64,000 bases of DNA, taken from assembly GCF_022414575.1 (NCBI RefSeq), contig NZ_JADWYQ010000001.1:62001-126000 (forward strand). Reading direction: 5' to 3'. The translations under genes and the position numbers were made by a program. The notes beneath the pieces were generated by a model, which saw only the letters and a list, made by a program, of their open reading frames with translations, was not told the origin of the DNA and did no database searches. The DNA is from Streptomyces sp. MUM 178J (GTDB lineage: Bacteria > Actinomycetota > Actinomycetes > Streptomycetales > Streptomycetaceae). Below are positions 1 through 7,506 of the stretch, in pieces (the first letter of the stretch is position 1; the number at the start of each line of letters is the position of its first letter).

Positions 1-536
1 CCGGACCGCTCCAGGGCGATCAGCTCGAAGGAGTCCTTGCCGTCCAGCGACTCCCGGATGATGTCCGCATGGCCCGCGTGCCGGGCAAGCTCCTCGATCA
101 GGTGCAGCGCCATCCAGCGCATGGACACCCTCCCGTCCTCGGGGAACCACGGCGCGGGCGGCAGCGGAAAGGTGTCGTCGAGGCTCGGCACGGAGCGCAG
201 GAACTCCTCCGTCTCCCTCGCGACGCCGCCCCAGAAGGCGAGCGTCGAGGCGGTCGTCTCGTCCCCGGTCAGCCGGAAGCCGTCGCCCCAGTCCGCCTCC
301 GTACGCTTCAGCTCGTTCGGCTTCTGCTGCGCCATCCGCAGCCAGTTCAGTTCCACCTCCGCGACATGCTTCAGCAGCCCGGACAGGGACAGCTCGCTGG
401 CGCTCGGCCTGCTCGCCGCCTGCTCCTCCGTCAGGCCCAAAACCGCGCGGCGGACGGCGCCGCGCTGCGCCTCGACGAAGGCGAGCAGCGCGCCGCGCTC
501 ATCGCCATGGGCCTCTGCCGGAACGTGCGTGACCAT
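1..536 (-). CDS. DinB/DUF664-family protein, C-terminus cut off by window edge
   Basis: The reading frame starts at an ATG (534-536) preceded by a GAGAGAGG-like ribosome site and runs off the left edge without a stop, so only about 178 residues are seen. The protein has the helical pattern of the DinB / DUF664 / mycothiol-dependent fold: an N-terminal helix (RGAVRRAVLGLTEEQA), the LSLSGLLKHVAEVE helix with its conserved His, a W/G-rich middle, and the HLIEELARHAGHADIIRE helix. In this family the three histidines on those helices bind a divalent metal. The biochemical role of this member is unknown. It is transcribed away from the neighbouring aldehyde dehydrogenase stop, about 100 bp apart. 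Confidence 0.75.
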   Translation of the reverse strand, partial: MVTHVPAEAHGDERGALLAFVEAQRGAVRRAVLGLTEEQAASRPSASELSLSGLLKHVAEVELNWLRMAQQKPNELKRTEADWGDGFRLTGDETTASTLAFWGGVARETEEFLRSVPSLDDTFPLPPAPWFPEDGRVSMRWMALHLIEELARHAGHADIIRESLDGKDSFELIALERS

Positions 537-640
537 GAGGTGCCTCTCTCTGCCGTACGGCCTTGCTGACACCACTCACGCTAAGGGGGCTTGAGGACAG
601 GTACGGTCCTCAAGCCCCCTGGGCGTGCTGCTCCGTTCCG

Positions 641-2098
641 TCAGAACGGGAACTGCGAGCGTCCGTGCTGCACCGAGATCCACTTCTGGGTGGTGAACGC
701 CTCCAGCATCGAGTCGCCGTTCAACCGCCCGACGCCTGAGTTCTTCTCGCCCCCGAACGGCACGATCGGCTCGTCGTGGACCGTGCCGTCATTGATGTGG
801 ATCATTCCGGTGTGGATGCGCCGGGCGAGCCGTACGCCTCGCTCCACATCGCCCGTGTGCACGGCCCCACTGAGCCCGTACGGGGTGTCGTTGGCGATGC
901 GGACCGCCTCCTCCTCCCCGTCGAACGGCATGATCAGCGCAACCGGCCCGAAGATCTCCTGCTGCAGGACGGGGGAGTCGGCCGGCAGCCCGGCGAGCAC
1001 CGAAGGGGAGAGCAGATTGCCCTGGGCGCCGCCCTGCAGCAGCGGCGTCGCCCCCGCCTTAACCGTCTGCTCGACGAGCGAGGACACCGCGTCCGCCTGG
1101 GAGGAGTTGATCAGCGGCCCGATGTGGGTGGAGGGGTCCGCCGGGTCGCCGACCCGCAGGGTCCTGACCTTGGCGACGAACTTCTCCGTGAACTCCGCCT
1201 CCAGGCTGCGGTCCACGAGAATGCGGTTGGCGGCCATGCAGACCTGGCCCTGGTGGACGAAGCGGCTGAAGACCGCCGCCTCCACCGCGTAGTCGACGTC
1301 AGCGTCGTCGAGCACGATCAGGGCGCTGTTGCCGCCCAGTTCGAGGATGGCGCGCTTGAAGTTCGCGGCGCAGACGGTCGCGACATGGCGGCCGACCTTG
1401 TCGGAGCCGGTGAAGGAGATCGCCTTGGGCACCGGGTGGGCGATCAGCGCGTCCCCGATCTCCGCGATGTCGGTGATGACGACGTTGAGCAGCCCGGCCG
1501 GCAGCCCCGCGTCCGCCAGCACCTTGGCGACCAGCGCACCGCCGCAGATCGGCGTGTTCTGGTGCGGCTTGAGGACGACGGCGTTGCCCAGCGCCAGCGC
1601 CGGCGCCACCGACTTGAGCGAGAGGAGGAAGGGGAAGTTGAAGGGGCTGATCACCCCCACGACGCCGACGGGCAGCCGGTAGACGCGGTTCTCCTTGCCG
1701 TCGGTGGGCGAGGGCAGGATGCGACCTTCGGGACGCAGCGCCAGGTGGACCGCCTCCCGCAGGAACTCCTTGGCGAGGTGCAGTTCGAAGGCGGCCTTGA
1801 GGCGTGTGCCGCCCAGCTCCGCGACGATCGCCTCGGTGATCTCCTGCTCGCGGTCCTCGATGATCCGCAGCGCCCGCTCGAAGACCAGCCGACGGGCGTA
1901 CGGGTTGGTGTCCGCCCACGCGCGCTGCGCCCGCTCGGCGGCGCGGTAGGCCTGGTCGACCTCGTCGGCCGTGGCCACCGTGATGGAGGCCAGCTTCTCT
2001 CCGCTATAGGGATTGAAGTCGATGATGTCCCAGGAGCCGCTGCCGGGCTTCCATTCGCCGTCTATGTACTGATGGGCCAGTTCGGTGAAGAAGGACAT
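641..2098 (-). CDS. NAD(P)-dependent aldehyde dehydrogenase (benzaldehyde dehydrogenase-like)
   Basis: A 485-residue cytosolic aldehyde dehydrogenase of normal length. Visible hallmarks are the Rossmann/oxyanion segment SPFNFP with Asn154, Lys177 (VVLKPHQ) for the cofactor phosphate, the general base Glu253 in LELGGNS and the catalytic Cys287 in GQVCMAANR. The enzyme oxidises an aldehyde to the acid with NAD(P)+. The SPFNFP/LELGGNS spacing and the C-terminal FGGEKNSG element fit the vanillin/benzaldehyde dehydrogenase branch, but the substrate cannot be read from sequence. The ATG start has an AGGGATCGGA ribosome site. It stands alone: upstream lies a divergently unrelated 190-bp gap, then the XRE regulator on the same strand. 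Confidence 0.9.
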   Translation of the reverse strand: MSFFTELAHQYIDGEWKPGSGSWDIIDFNPYSGEKLASITVATADEVDQAYRAAERAQRAWADTNPYARRLVFERALRIIEDREQEITEAIVAELGGTRLKAAFELHLAKEFLREAVHLALRPEGRILPSPTDGKENRVYRLPVGVVGVISPFNFPFLLSLKSVAPALALGNAVVLKPHQNTPICGGALVAKVLADAGLPAGLLNVVITDIAEIGDALIAHPVPKAISFTGSDKVGRHVATVCAANFKRAILELGGNSALIVLDDADVDYAVEAAVFSRFVHQGQVCMAANRILVDRSLEAEFTEKFVAKVRTLRVGDPADPSTHIGPLINSSQADAVSSLVEQTVKAGATPLLQGGAQGNLLSPSVLAGLPADSPVLQQEIFGPVALIMPFDGEEEAVRIANDTPYGLSGAVHTGDVERGVRLARRIHTGMIHINDGTVHDEPIVPFGGEKNSGVGRLNGDSMLEAFTTQKWISVQHGRSQFPF

Positions 2099-2285
2099 GA
2101 TCCGATCCCTACTGCCGGTCGTCTGGGGGAACTGCCGGGTGGTGCCGTCTGCCGTACGTACCCACGGTTACACAGCCGTATGTACGACCTCTGCCGTGTA
2201 TACGCCGACGATGGCGGCTGCCGTTCACGGCTGCGACCGACCGCGGCTCGGCAACTGCCTGATGCCGCGTCATCGTACTGCTGTT

Positions 2286-3191
2286 TCAGATGAGTTGGAG
2301 TAGACCACGAAGAAGATCACGACTTCCGGCCGGATCGGGACTGTCCTGCTGCAGCCGCTCCATCACCCGCTCGTACTGGGCGACGTCCTCGCGCTTGTCG
2401 AGGTAGAGGGCGCTGGTGAGCTGCTCGAGATAGACGAGGTCGGAGAGGTCCGACTCGGGGAAGCGCAGCATGGTGAACGCCCCGCTCTCGCCCGCGTGCC
2501 CGCCGAAACTGAACGGCATCACCTGAAGGGTGATGTTGGGCTGCTCCGATATCTCGATCAGATGCTTCAGCTGGGCCTGCATCACGGCGCGGTCGCCGTA
2601 CGGCCGGCGCAGCGCCGCCTCGTCCAGCACGGCGTGGAAATGCGGGGCGCGCTCGGAGACCAGGGCCTTCTGCCGTTCCAGGCGCAGCGCGACCCTGCGT
2701 TCTATCTCGGCGGCCGGAGCGCCCGGCATGCCGCGTGCGACGACGGCGTGGGCATACGACTCCGTCTGCAGCAGGCCGTGGACGAACTGCACCTCGTAGA
2801 TGCGGATCAGCGAGGCCGCGCCCTCCAGGCCGATGTATGTCTGGAACCAGCCGGGCAGCACATCGCTGAAGCTGTGCCACCAGCCGGCGACATTGGCCTC
2901 CTTGGCGAGTCCGAGCAGCGCCTGCCGCTCCGTGTCGTCGGAGACGCCGTAGAGCGTGAGCAGGTCCTCGACATCCCTCGCCTTGAAGCTCACCCGTCCC
3001 AACTCCATACGGCTGATCTTGGATTCGGAGGCGCGGATCGAGTAACCGGCGGCCTCACGGGTGATTCCGCGGGTCTCGCGCAGCCGGCGCAGCTGTGAAC
3101 CCAGCAGGATGCGCCGCACCACGGATCCCCCGCCCGGCCCTTCGGACCGGGGGAGTCCCCATGCCCCGCCTCCAGCGTCGACACCGGTCAC
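2286..3191 (-). CDS. XRE-family helix-turn-helix regulator with DUF5753 domain
   Basis: A roughly 301-residue DNA-binding regulator. Near the N-terminus (residues 25-80) is an XRE helix-turn-helix (SQLRRLRETRGITREAAGY ... ESKISRMELG). The remainder is the DUF5753 domain found in Streptomyces regulators paired with DUF397 proteins (WWHSFSDVLPGW, YEVQFVHGLLQT, LDEAALRR, LVYLEQL). The GTG at 3191 is chosen because AGGAGG lies 9 nt upstream; an ATG at 3209 and a GTG at 3122 are alternatives. It is divergent from an ATP-binding protein, and a DUF397 gene follows. This trio recurs in Streptomyces genomes and is often treated as an atypical toxin-antitoxin-like regulatory module; the actual signal is unknown. 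Confidence 0.85.
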   Translation of the reverse strand: MTGVDAGGGAWGLPRSEGPGGGSVVRRILLGSQLRRLRETRGITREAAGYSIRASESKISRMELGRVSFKARDVEDLLTLYGVSDDTERQALLGLAKEANVAGWWHSFSDVLPGWFQTYIGLEGAASLIRIYEVQFVHGLLQTESYAHAVVARGMPGAPAAEIERRVALRLERQKALVSERAPHFHAVLDEAALRRPYGDRAVMQAQLKHLIEISEQPNITLQVMPFSFGGHAGESGAFTMLRFPESDLSDLVYLEQLTSALYLDKREDVAQYERVMERLQQDSPDPAGSRDLLRGLLQLI

Positions 3192-3542
3192 GGTCTCCAC
3201 CCTCCTCATCGCTGCTCGGCCTGTCCGTCCGTCTCTTGTACCTCCCCGGAGTCCCCCGAGCCCCGACTGCGGTGGATTCTGCCACCAAACGCTTCAGCGT
3301 GTACTCGTTCGATTACGGAAATGAGCCGCTCCGGGGCAACTCTTGGGTAGCAATGGGTGAGCGGCCCGAAGAAGACGCCGGGAAGAAATGGTTAAGAAAC
3401 GGCACGGTGCCGGACACGACGGGCGCGTGCACGTGCATCTGCCCTTGCATCTGTCCTGCGCATTGGGAACGATGGTGCTCGCGCACCTGCGTGCTCGTTC
3501 GTGTTGTAGCACCACAACCGCGATTTCCGGGGAGTGCCTCGC
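3192..3542. other. Divergent intergenic region between XRE regulator and ATP-binding protein
   Basis: This 351-bp region separates two divergent genes and should hold both promoters. It carries AT-richer patches near 3310-3400 and the 17-bp element at 3426-3442 that is repeated upstream of the DUF397 gene. No convincing gene is visible in it. Confidence 0.6.
3426..3442 (+). promoter_or_regulatory. 17-bp element shared by two promoters of the XRE/ATPase/DUF397 module
   Basis: CGTGCACGTGCATCTGC lies 100 bp upstream of the ATP-binding protein start. The identical 17 bases occur on the minus strand at 4536-4552, 86 bp upstream of the DUF397 start, in the same orientation relative to transcription. 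The core GTGCAC is itself palindromic. It may be the operator of the XRE regulator or another activator; this is inference. Confidence 0.5.
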
Positions 3543-4061
3543 ATGGGGACGAATGGATCGACCATGCTCGAGCCGTTAAGGCAGGGGCTTCCTCCCTTCG
3601 ACCCCTCGACGGTCTCCAGCTCCGCCTCGTGCGCGCTGCCCGCCCGCTATGAAGCGGTGCGCGGGGCCCGGCAGTTCACCAAGTCGACGCTCGGCCAGTG
3701 GGGCCTGGGAGAGCGTTTCGACGATGTGGCCCTGGTCGTCTCCGAACTGGTCACCAACGCCCTGCGGCACGCGCTGCCGCCGGCCGCGGACACGGCCGTG
3801 AGCCCTCAGGACCCGCCTGTGCGGCTGCACTTGATGCGCTGGACGGGCCGCCTGGTGTGCGCGGTGCGCGATCCCAGCGAAGAGAGCCCGGAGGCGGGCG
3901 ACTCGCTCATCGACACGTCCTTCCTTCCCGACCCGAGCGGTTCGGCCGAGTCCGGGCGGGGGCTGTTCCTTGTGGACTCCTTCAGCGACGGGTGGGGCTG
4001 GCATCCGCTGGCGGGGACGCTGCGGGGCAAGGTGGTCTGGGCGCTGTTCCGGCTGCCGTGA
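3543..4061 (+). CDS. ATP-binding protein, anti-sigma (RsbW-like) kinase fold
   Basis: About 172 residues of the GHKL/HATPase_c_2 fold used by Streptomyces anti-sigma-type serine kinases. The N-box is intact (ALVVSELVTNALRHA, with the catalytic Glu and Mg-binding Asn). The G1 box is VCAVRDPS and the G2 region is ESGRGLFLVDSFSDGWG. The ATG at 3543 is chosen because GGGGAG sits 9 nt upstream; an in-frame GTG at 3534 would overlap that site. It is divergent from the XRE regulator and convergent with the DUF397 gene. By family it would bind or phosphorylate a partner regulator, but no cognate anti-anti-sigma factor is adjacent. Confidence 0.85.
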   Translation: MGTNGSTMLEPLRQGLPPFDPSTVSSSASCALPARYEAVRGARQFTKSTLGQWGLGERFDDVALVVSELVTNALRHALPPAADTAVSPQDPPVRLHLMRWTGRLVCAVRDPSEESPEAGDSLIDTSFLPDPSGSAESGRGLFLVDSFSDGWGWHPLAGTLRGKVVWALFRLP

Positions 4062-4151
4062 CGCTCGCCGTGCAGCACAGAACAGGCGGGACGGGCGGGA
4101 CAGCGGGAACAGGTGGCGCCGGGGGGCACGGGGCTCGCCAGAACGCGGAGA

Positions 4152-4193
4152 CGAGGCAGAGGGCTCGGCCGGACGGCCGAGCCCTCTGCCTCG
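4152..4193. terminator. Bidirectional hairpin terminator between convergent genes
   Basis: A 19-bp perfect inverted repeat (4152-4170 with 4175-4193) closes on a four-base GGAC loop. It lies between the convergent ATP-binding protein and DUF397 genes, where a shared terminator is expected. Confidence 0.8.
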
Positions 4194-4206
4194 CTCTGTA
4201 CGACCG

Positions 4207-4449
4207 TCAGCCTCCCGCGACCAGATGGTCGAACTCGCCGTCCTTGACGCCCAGCAGCAAGGCTTCGATCTCTGCGGGCGTATAGACCAGGGCGGGCCCG
4301 TCCGGGTGCCGTGAATTGCGCATCGCCACATGCCCGCCGGGCAGCTTGGCGAACTCCACGCACGAGCCCTGCGAGTTGCTGTGTCTGCTCTTCTGCCAGA
4401 CGACCCCTTGAAGCTCCGTGGCCGCCATGCCGTTGTACACGTCGTGCAC
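4207..4449 (-). CDS. DUF397 domain protein
   Basis: An 80-residue protein consisting almost entirely of a DUF397 domain. Typical landmarks are WQKSRHSNSQGSCVEFA near the N-terminus, VAMRNSRHPDGPALVYT in the middle, and the C-terminal helix LLLGVKDGEFDHL. The GTG at 4449 is chosen because GGGAG sits 5 nt upstream and because the resulting VYNGM lead is usual in this family; an ATG at 4428 is possible. DUF397 proteins are encoded beside DUF5753 regulators and are proposed to be their small partner. Transcription probably starts from the -10 like TATGAT at 4493-4498. Confidence 0.85.
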   Translation of the reverse strand: MHDVYNGMAATELQGVVWQKSRHSNSQGSCVEFAKLPGGHVAMRNSRHPDGPALVYTPAEIEALLLGVKDGEFDHLVAGG

Positions 4450-4492
4450 AGTCGCTCCCGGGATAAAAGGTGCATGGGTCAACTGTTCCCGG

Positions 4493-4552
4493 ATCATAGC
4501 GGCGTTCACGTGCTGATGCATGAACGAATGCAGACGCAGATGCACGTGCACG
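4493..4552 (-). promoter_or_regulatory. Predicted promoter of the DUF397 gene with the shared 17-bp element
   Basis: On the minus strand a TATGAT hexamer (4493-4498) lies 44 nt upstream of the GTG start. The copy of CGTGCACGTGCATCTGC sits at 4536-4552, where an activator or an operator could act. No strong -35 hexamer is visible, which fits an activator-dependent promoter, but this is inference. Confidence 0.4.
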
Positions 4553-4565
4553 GAGGGTGCTCCCG

Positions 4566-4613
4566 CAGTCACCTCCCAGGAGAAGACGGCAGTCACCTCC
4601 CAGGAGAAGACGA
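4566..4613. repeat. Two tandem copies of a 24-bp unit
   Basis: Units 4566-4589 and 4590-4613 differ at one base (core CAGTCACCTCCCAGGAGAAG). They lie in the 459-bp gap upstream of the DUF397 gene, beyond its promoter. The rest of that gap (to 4908) shows no gene. Confidence 0.85.
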
Positions 4614-4908
4614 ACGACGGGCGCCCGAGGCTCCACGGCCGCCCGGATATCAGGCTGTTCCGCCCCCGTCGGGCGTTCAGCGCCACGTGGAGGAGTAGTG
4701 CGGCAGCGGCCGTCTCCCGGGCGTTCCCGATCGCTCGGGCGAGCTGCCGCTGCCGCTGTGCCGAGGCTCGCGTCAGGAGGTTCGGCCTCTCCCGGGTACG
4801 GCTGCGGGAACAGGCGCACGCCGGATTCCTGCCCGGCCTGCGCAAGTCCTCCTGGTAGCTTGCGCAGTTGGGCAGCCGCCCGCGCCAGCCGCCACGAGAG
4901 GATGAGCC

Positions 4909-5472
4909 GTGCTCAGATCCGTACATACGCCGGTACGCATGCCCCCGCGCCTGCCCGTACGCATGCCGGTGCGTGTGTCAGGGGTCGCCGCGACCGTCGG
5001 TCTGCTGACGGCGGCGCTCGCCCTCGCCGGATGCGGCGGGGGCGGCGGGGGCGGCGACTCCGAGAAGACGGAGCCGTCCGGCGCCCCGACGACGTCCACG
5101 GCCGCGGCCGGCACCGCGTCGCTGAGCAGCCTGGAGGGCAGCTGGTCGGGGAAGACGGACGGCAGGCCCGTCGCCCTCTCGGTCACCGGCACGCTCGCGG
5201 TGGTCGTCGCCGGCGGCCAGGTCTGCACCGGCCAGGTCACGGACGCGGGCGCGTCGTCCTCGGGCAGGCCGACGCTGACGCTCACGTGTGCGAGCGGCGG
5301 ATCGGAGCGGACGGCGGGCACGGTGGAGTCCAACGACGGCGAAACCCTCGTCCTCGCCTGGGAGGCGGGGACAAGGGACACTCTGGTCAAGACCGATCCG
5401 GGCGAGCTCGATGACGCGAAGCTGCCGGACGGGACGCCGCTGAACACGCCGACGGGCATTCCGACGCCCTGA
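4909..5472 (+). CDS. Secreted lipoprotein of unknown function
   Basis: A 187-residue predicted lipoprotein. A basic, Arg/Pro-rich N-region (with short VRMPPR/VRMPVR repeats) precedes a hydrophobic stretch ending in the lipobox LALAGC at about residue 43. A run of glycines and a Ser/Thr/Ala-rich linker follow. The mature domain (from about residue 75) reads like a small beta-rich fold (SLEGSWSGKTDGRPVALSV, GGQVCTGQV, LTLTCASGG) with two cysteines that could form a disulphide. The GTG at 4909 has GAGAGG 7 nt upstream; ATGs at 4939 and 4963 would shorten the long N-region. No family was recognised. Confidence 0.75.
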   Translation: MLRSVHTPVRMPPRLPVRMPVRVSGVAATVGLLTAALALAGCGGGGGGGDSEKTEPSGAPTTSTAAAGTASLSSLEGSWSGKTDGRPVALSVTGTLAVVVAGGQVCTGQVTDAGASSSGRPTLTLTCASGGSERTAGTVESNDGETLVLAWEAGTRDTLVKTDPGELDDAKLPDGTPLNTPTGIPTP

Positions 5473-5542
5473 CGGCCGCCTCGGACGCCTCCGGACCTCC
5501 AAGGGGCACGACCTCCAAGGGCACGACTTACGGGGCGAGGGC

Positions 5543-5626
5543 CACGGGGCGCGACCTCCGGGGCGAGGATCACGGGGCGCGACCTCCGGGGCGAGGATCA
5601 CGGGGCGCGACCTCCGGGGCGAGGAT
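5543..5626. repeat. Three perfect tandem copies of a 28-bp unit
   Basis: Units begin at 5543, 5571 and 5599 (start CACGGGGCGCGACCTCCGG), and a partial fourth begins at 5627. Degenerate relatives of the unit extend left to about 5500. The array abuts the stop codon of the carbon-nitrogen hydrolase at 5634 in a convergent intergenic region. Confidence 0.95.
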
Positions 5627-5633
5627 CACGGGG

Positions 5634-6473
5634 TCAGCTGTCGCCGCCCTCGTCGATCAGACGGCGTACCTCACGGTCGATCAGGCCCAGACGGGCCTCC
5701 GCCACGAGCGGGACCGAGCGGCGCTGGCGTCGCGCCTCGTGGGCGTCGATGTCGATGGTGACCAGGCCGGGCTCCCACTTGGGGGCCTGCGCCACCACCG
5801 TGCCCCGGGGGTCCACGACCCGGGAGCCGCCCCAGAACGACGCGCCGTTCTCATTGCCCACGCGGTTGACGAAGACCACCCAGCACTGCAGCATCCGCGC
5901 CGTGTAGGCGAGCAGGCTGTCCCAGTACAGCCCGGTGTCCATGGCCTCGGGGTCGAGGCTGGCCGCGCTGTTCGCCGGGATGATCACCACCTCGGCGCCG
6001 TCCTGCACCGCGATCCACGGCAGCACCGGCTGCCAGGCGTCGTTGCACACGAGCGTCGCCGCCCGGCCACGGCTATGGGGCAGCTCGTAAGCGCGCAGAT
6101 GCTGCCCAGGACTGACGTGCTTGCGTTCCTCCCAGGCCAGGTAGTTGGGCAGATACAGCTTGCGGTGGGCGTGCAGCAGCTCCCCGCCCGTGTAGTACGC
6201 GCAAGTGTTGTACGCGCGCATCGACGTGTGCTCGTGGAAGCCCATCACGACGTCCGTGCCGAGGGTCCCCAGCTCCAGCAGCCGCGGATCGCGCGCCTCG
6301 ACCGAGGTGTCTCTTCTGAGCGCGCCCAGGTGGTAGCCGTTGAGGTGCAGCTCCGGGAAGACGACGAGGTCCGCGCCCTGGGCGACGGCCTGCGACACCT
6401 GATCCCGCGCCGTTTCGAGGTTGTGCTCCACCTCTCCCAGTGCGCACTCCGTCTGTGCCAGTGCCACTCGCAT
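5634..6473 (-). CDS. Carbon-nitrogen hydrolase (nitrilase superfamily)
   Basis: A 279-residue nitrilase-superfamily enzyme hydrolysing an amide or nitrile bond. The catalytic triad is visible: Glu41 (FPELHLNG), Lys105 (HRKLYLPNY) and Cys143 (LVCNDAWQP). The length and the E-K-C spacing fit N-carbamoyl-amidase or aliphatic amidase branches; the exact substrate cannot be assigned. The ATG at 6473 (MRVALAQ) aligns with the usual family start; a GTG at 6509 would add 12 residues. It sits downstream of a lipoprotein gene on the same strand, separated by 170 bp that includes an 18-bp repeat. Confidence 0.85.
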   Translation of the reverse strand: MRVALAQTECALGEVEHNLETARDQVSQAVAQGADLVVFPELHLNGYHLGALRRDTSVEARDPRLLELGTLGTDVVMGFHEHTSMRAYNTCAYYTGGELLHAHRKLYLPNYLAWEERKHVSPGQHLRAYELPHSRGRAATLVCNDAWQPVLPWIAVQDGAEVVIIPANSAASLDPEAMDTGLYWDSLLAYTARMLQCWVVFVNRVGNENGASFWGGSRVVDPRGTVVAQAPKWEPGLVTIDIDAHEARRQRRSVPLVAEARLGLIDREVRRLIDEGGDS

Positions 6474-6548
6474 GGAGTCGAGCCTGACAGCGCGCGGCGA
6501 CGACGGCACGCCGAGGGCCGCCGTTCGGCAGGGCCCGCGGGTCGGGGA

Positions 6549-6600
6549 GGCCGCCGTCCGACGGAAGGCCGCCGTCCGACAGGAGACCGCCGTCGGCGGG
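6549..6600. repeat. 18-bp imperfect tandem repeat, about 2.8 copies
   Basis: Units start at 6549, 6567 and 6585 with the core GGCCGCCGTCCGAC; the third copy is degenerate. The array lies between the nitrilase-family start and the lipoprotein stop at 6645. Confidence 0.8.
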
Positions 6601-6644
6601 GTGGCCGCGACGGCCGAGGGGGCCCGCCGTCGGTCAGGGGCCGG

Positions 6645-7382
6645 TCAGCCCGCGCTCGCGGCCCGCAGGGTCTTCTTGGCCAGCTCGTAGGCCGGGAGCA
6701 TCGCCTCGTGCTCCTCGGTGTCCAGTCCGCCCAGGTGCAGCACGACCAGGCCGCCGGGGGCCGAGACGGCCAGCGCACGCTCCTTCTTCGGCCCGTCCAG
6801 GAACTCGCTGGTGTTGAGATAGCCGACCTCGGCCGCCGGGAAGCCGCCGGCCTGCGTCTCGGTGAAGGCCACGGCGTCACGGCTCTGCGCCTCCTCCGCG
6901 ACGAACGCCTCAAGCGCCGCACGGGCGTCGCCGCCGCCCTCGTCGTCTCCGGCCGTCCAGACGCGCAGGAAGCCGATGTTCCCCGCCGGCTTTGCGTCGA
7001 TCTCGCAGACCAGAGTGACGGGACCGTGCGTCAGCGCACCGAACTCCGTGTCAAGCTTCACCGCCTCCGGCTCCCAGGAGGCCGCGAGGTCGAAGGCCAC
7101 GGGCAGCTCGCACGCGGTGTCCGGTGCGCCGACGGAGCGTGTGCGGGCGGCCGGCGAGGACGCCGCCCCGGCTCCGCCCGTCGCCTCCGACTTCTCCGTC
7201 GTCCCCTCGGGCTCCGCCGTCACCCCGGGCTCCATGGTTCTGGCCTTGTCCGCCCCCGACTTCCCCGAGCAGCCGCTCAGCACTCCGGCGGCCAGCACGA
7301 CCGCGGCCAGCCCCGCGCCCGTGCCACGCGGCGCCCACGCTCTTCTGTCGCGTCGCTCGCCTGCGCGTCGCTCGCTTCGCAT
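6645..7382 (-). CDS. Predicted lipoprotein, unknown function
   Basis: A 245-residue secreted lipoprotein. After a charged N-region rich in RR pairs (MRSERRAGERRDRR) comes a hydrophobic stretch and the lipobox VLSGC at about residue 36. A low-complexity Glu/Thr/Ala linker follows. The mature domain (about residues 85-245) begins with CELPVAFDLAASWEPEAV and contains a second Cys (LVCEIDAKPAG), probably disulphide-bonded, then a V/W/T-rich sheet and LLHLGGLDT-like strands. That pattern resembles LpqN-like or DUF-type actinobacterial lipoproteins, but the match is weak. The ATG at 7382 is the only start giving a normal signal peptide. Confidence 0.7.
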   Translation of the reverse strand: MRSERRAGERRDRRAWAPRGTGAGLAAVVLAAGVLSGCSGKSGADKARTMEPGVTAEPEGTTEKSEATGGAGAASSPAARTRSVGAPDTACELPVAFDLAASWEPEAVKLDTEFGALTHGPVTLVCEIDAKPAGNIGFLRVWTAGDDEGGGDARAALEAFVAEEAQSRDAVAFTETQAGGFPAAEVGYLNTSEFLDGPKKERALAVSAPGGLVVLHLGGLDTEEHEAMLPAYELAKKTLRAASAG

Positions 7383-7506
7383 GGCCGGCCCCCACCCTGT
7401 TGTTCTACGGTCGTCCGACGGTTCCGTCGACCGGCCAACCTTAGAGAGTGCTCGCCGAGCCCCGTCATCGGCCCTGTTGTCAGACCCCGCTGTCACACTC
7501 GCATCC

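Noticed and set aside
776..2293. 505-codon frame on the plus strand antisense to aldehyde dehydrogenase
   Set aside because: It is the complement of a well-conserved gene with catalytic residues; the product is Arg/Asp/Gln-rich shadow sequence typical of high-GC DNA.
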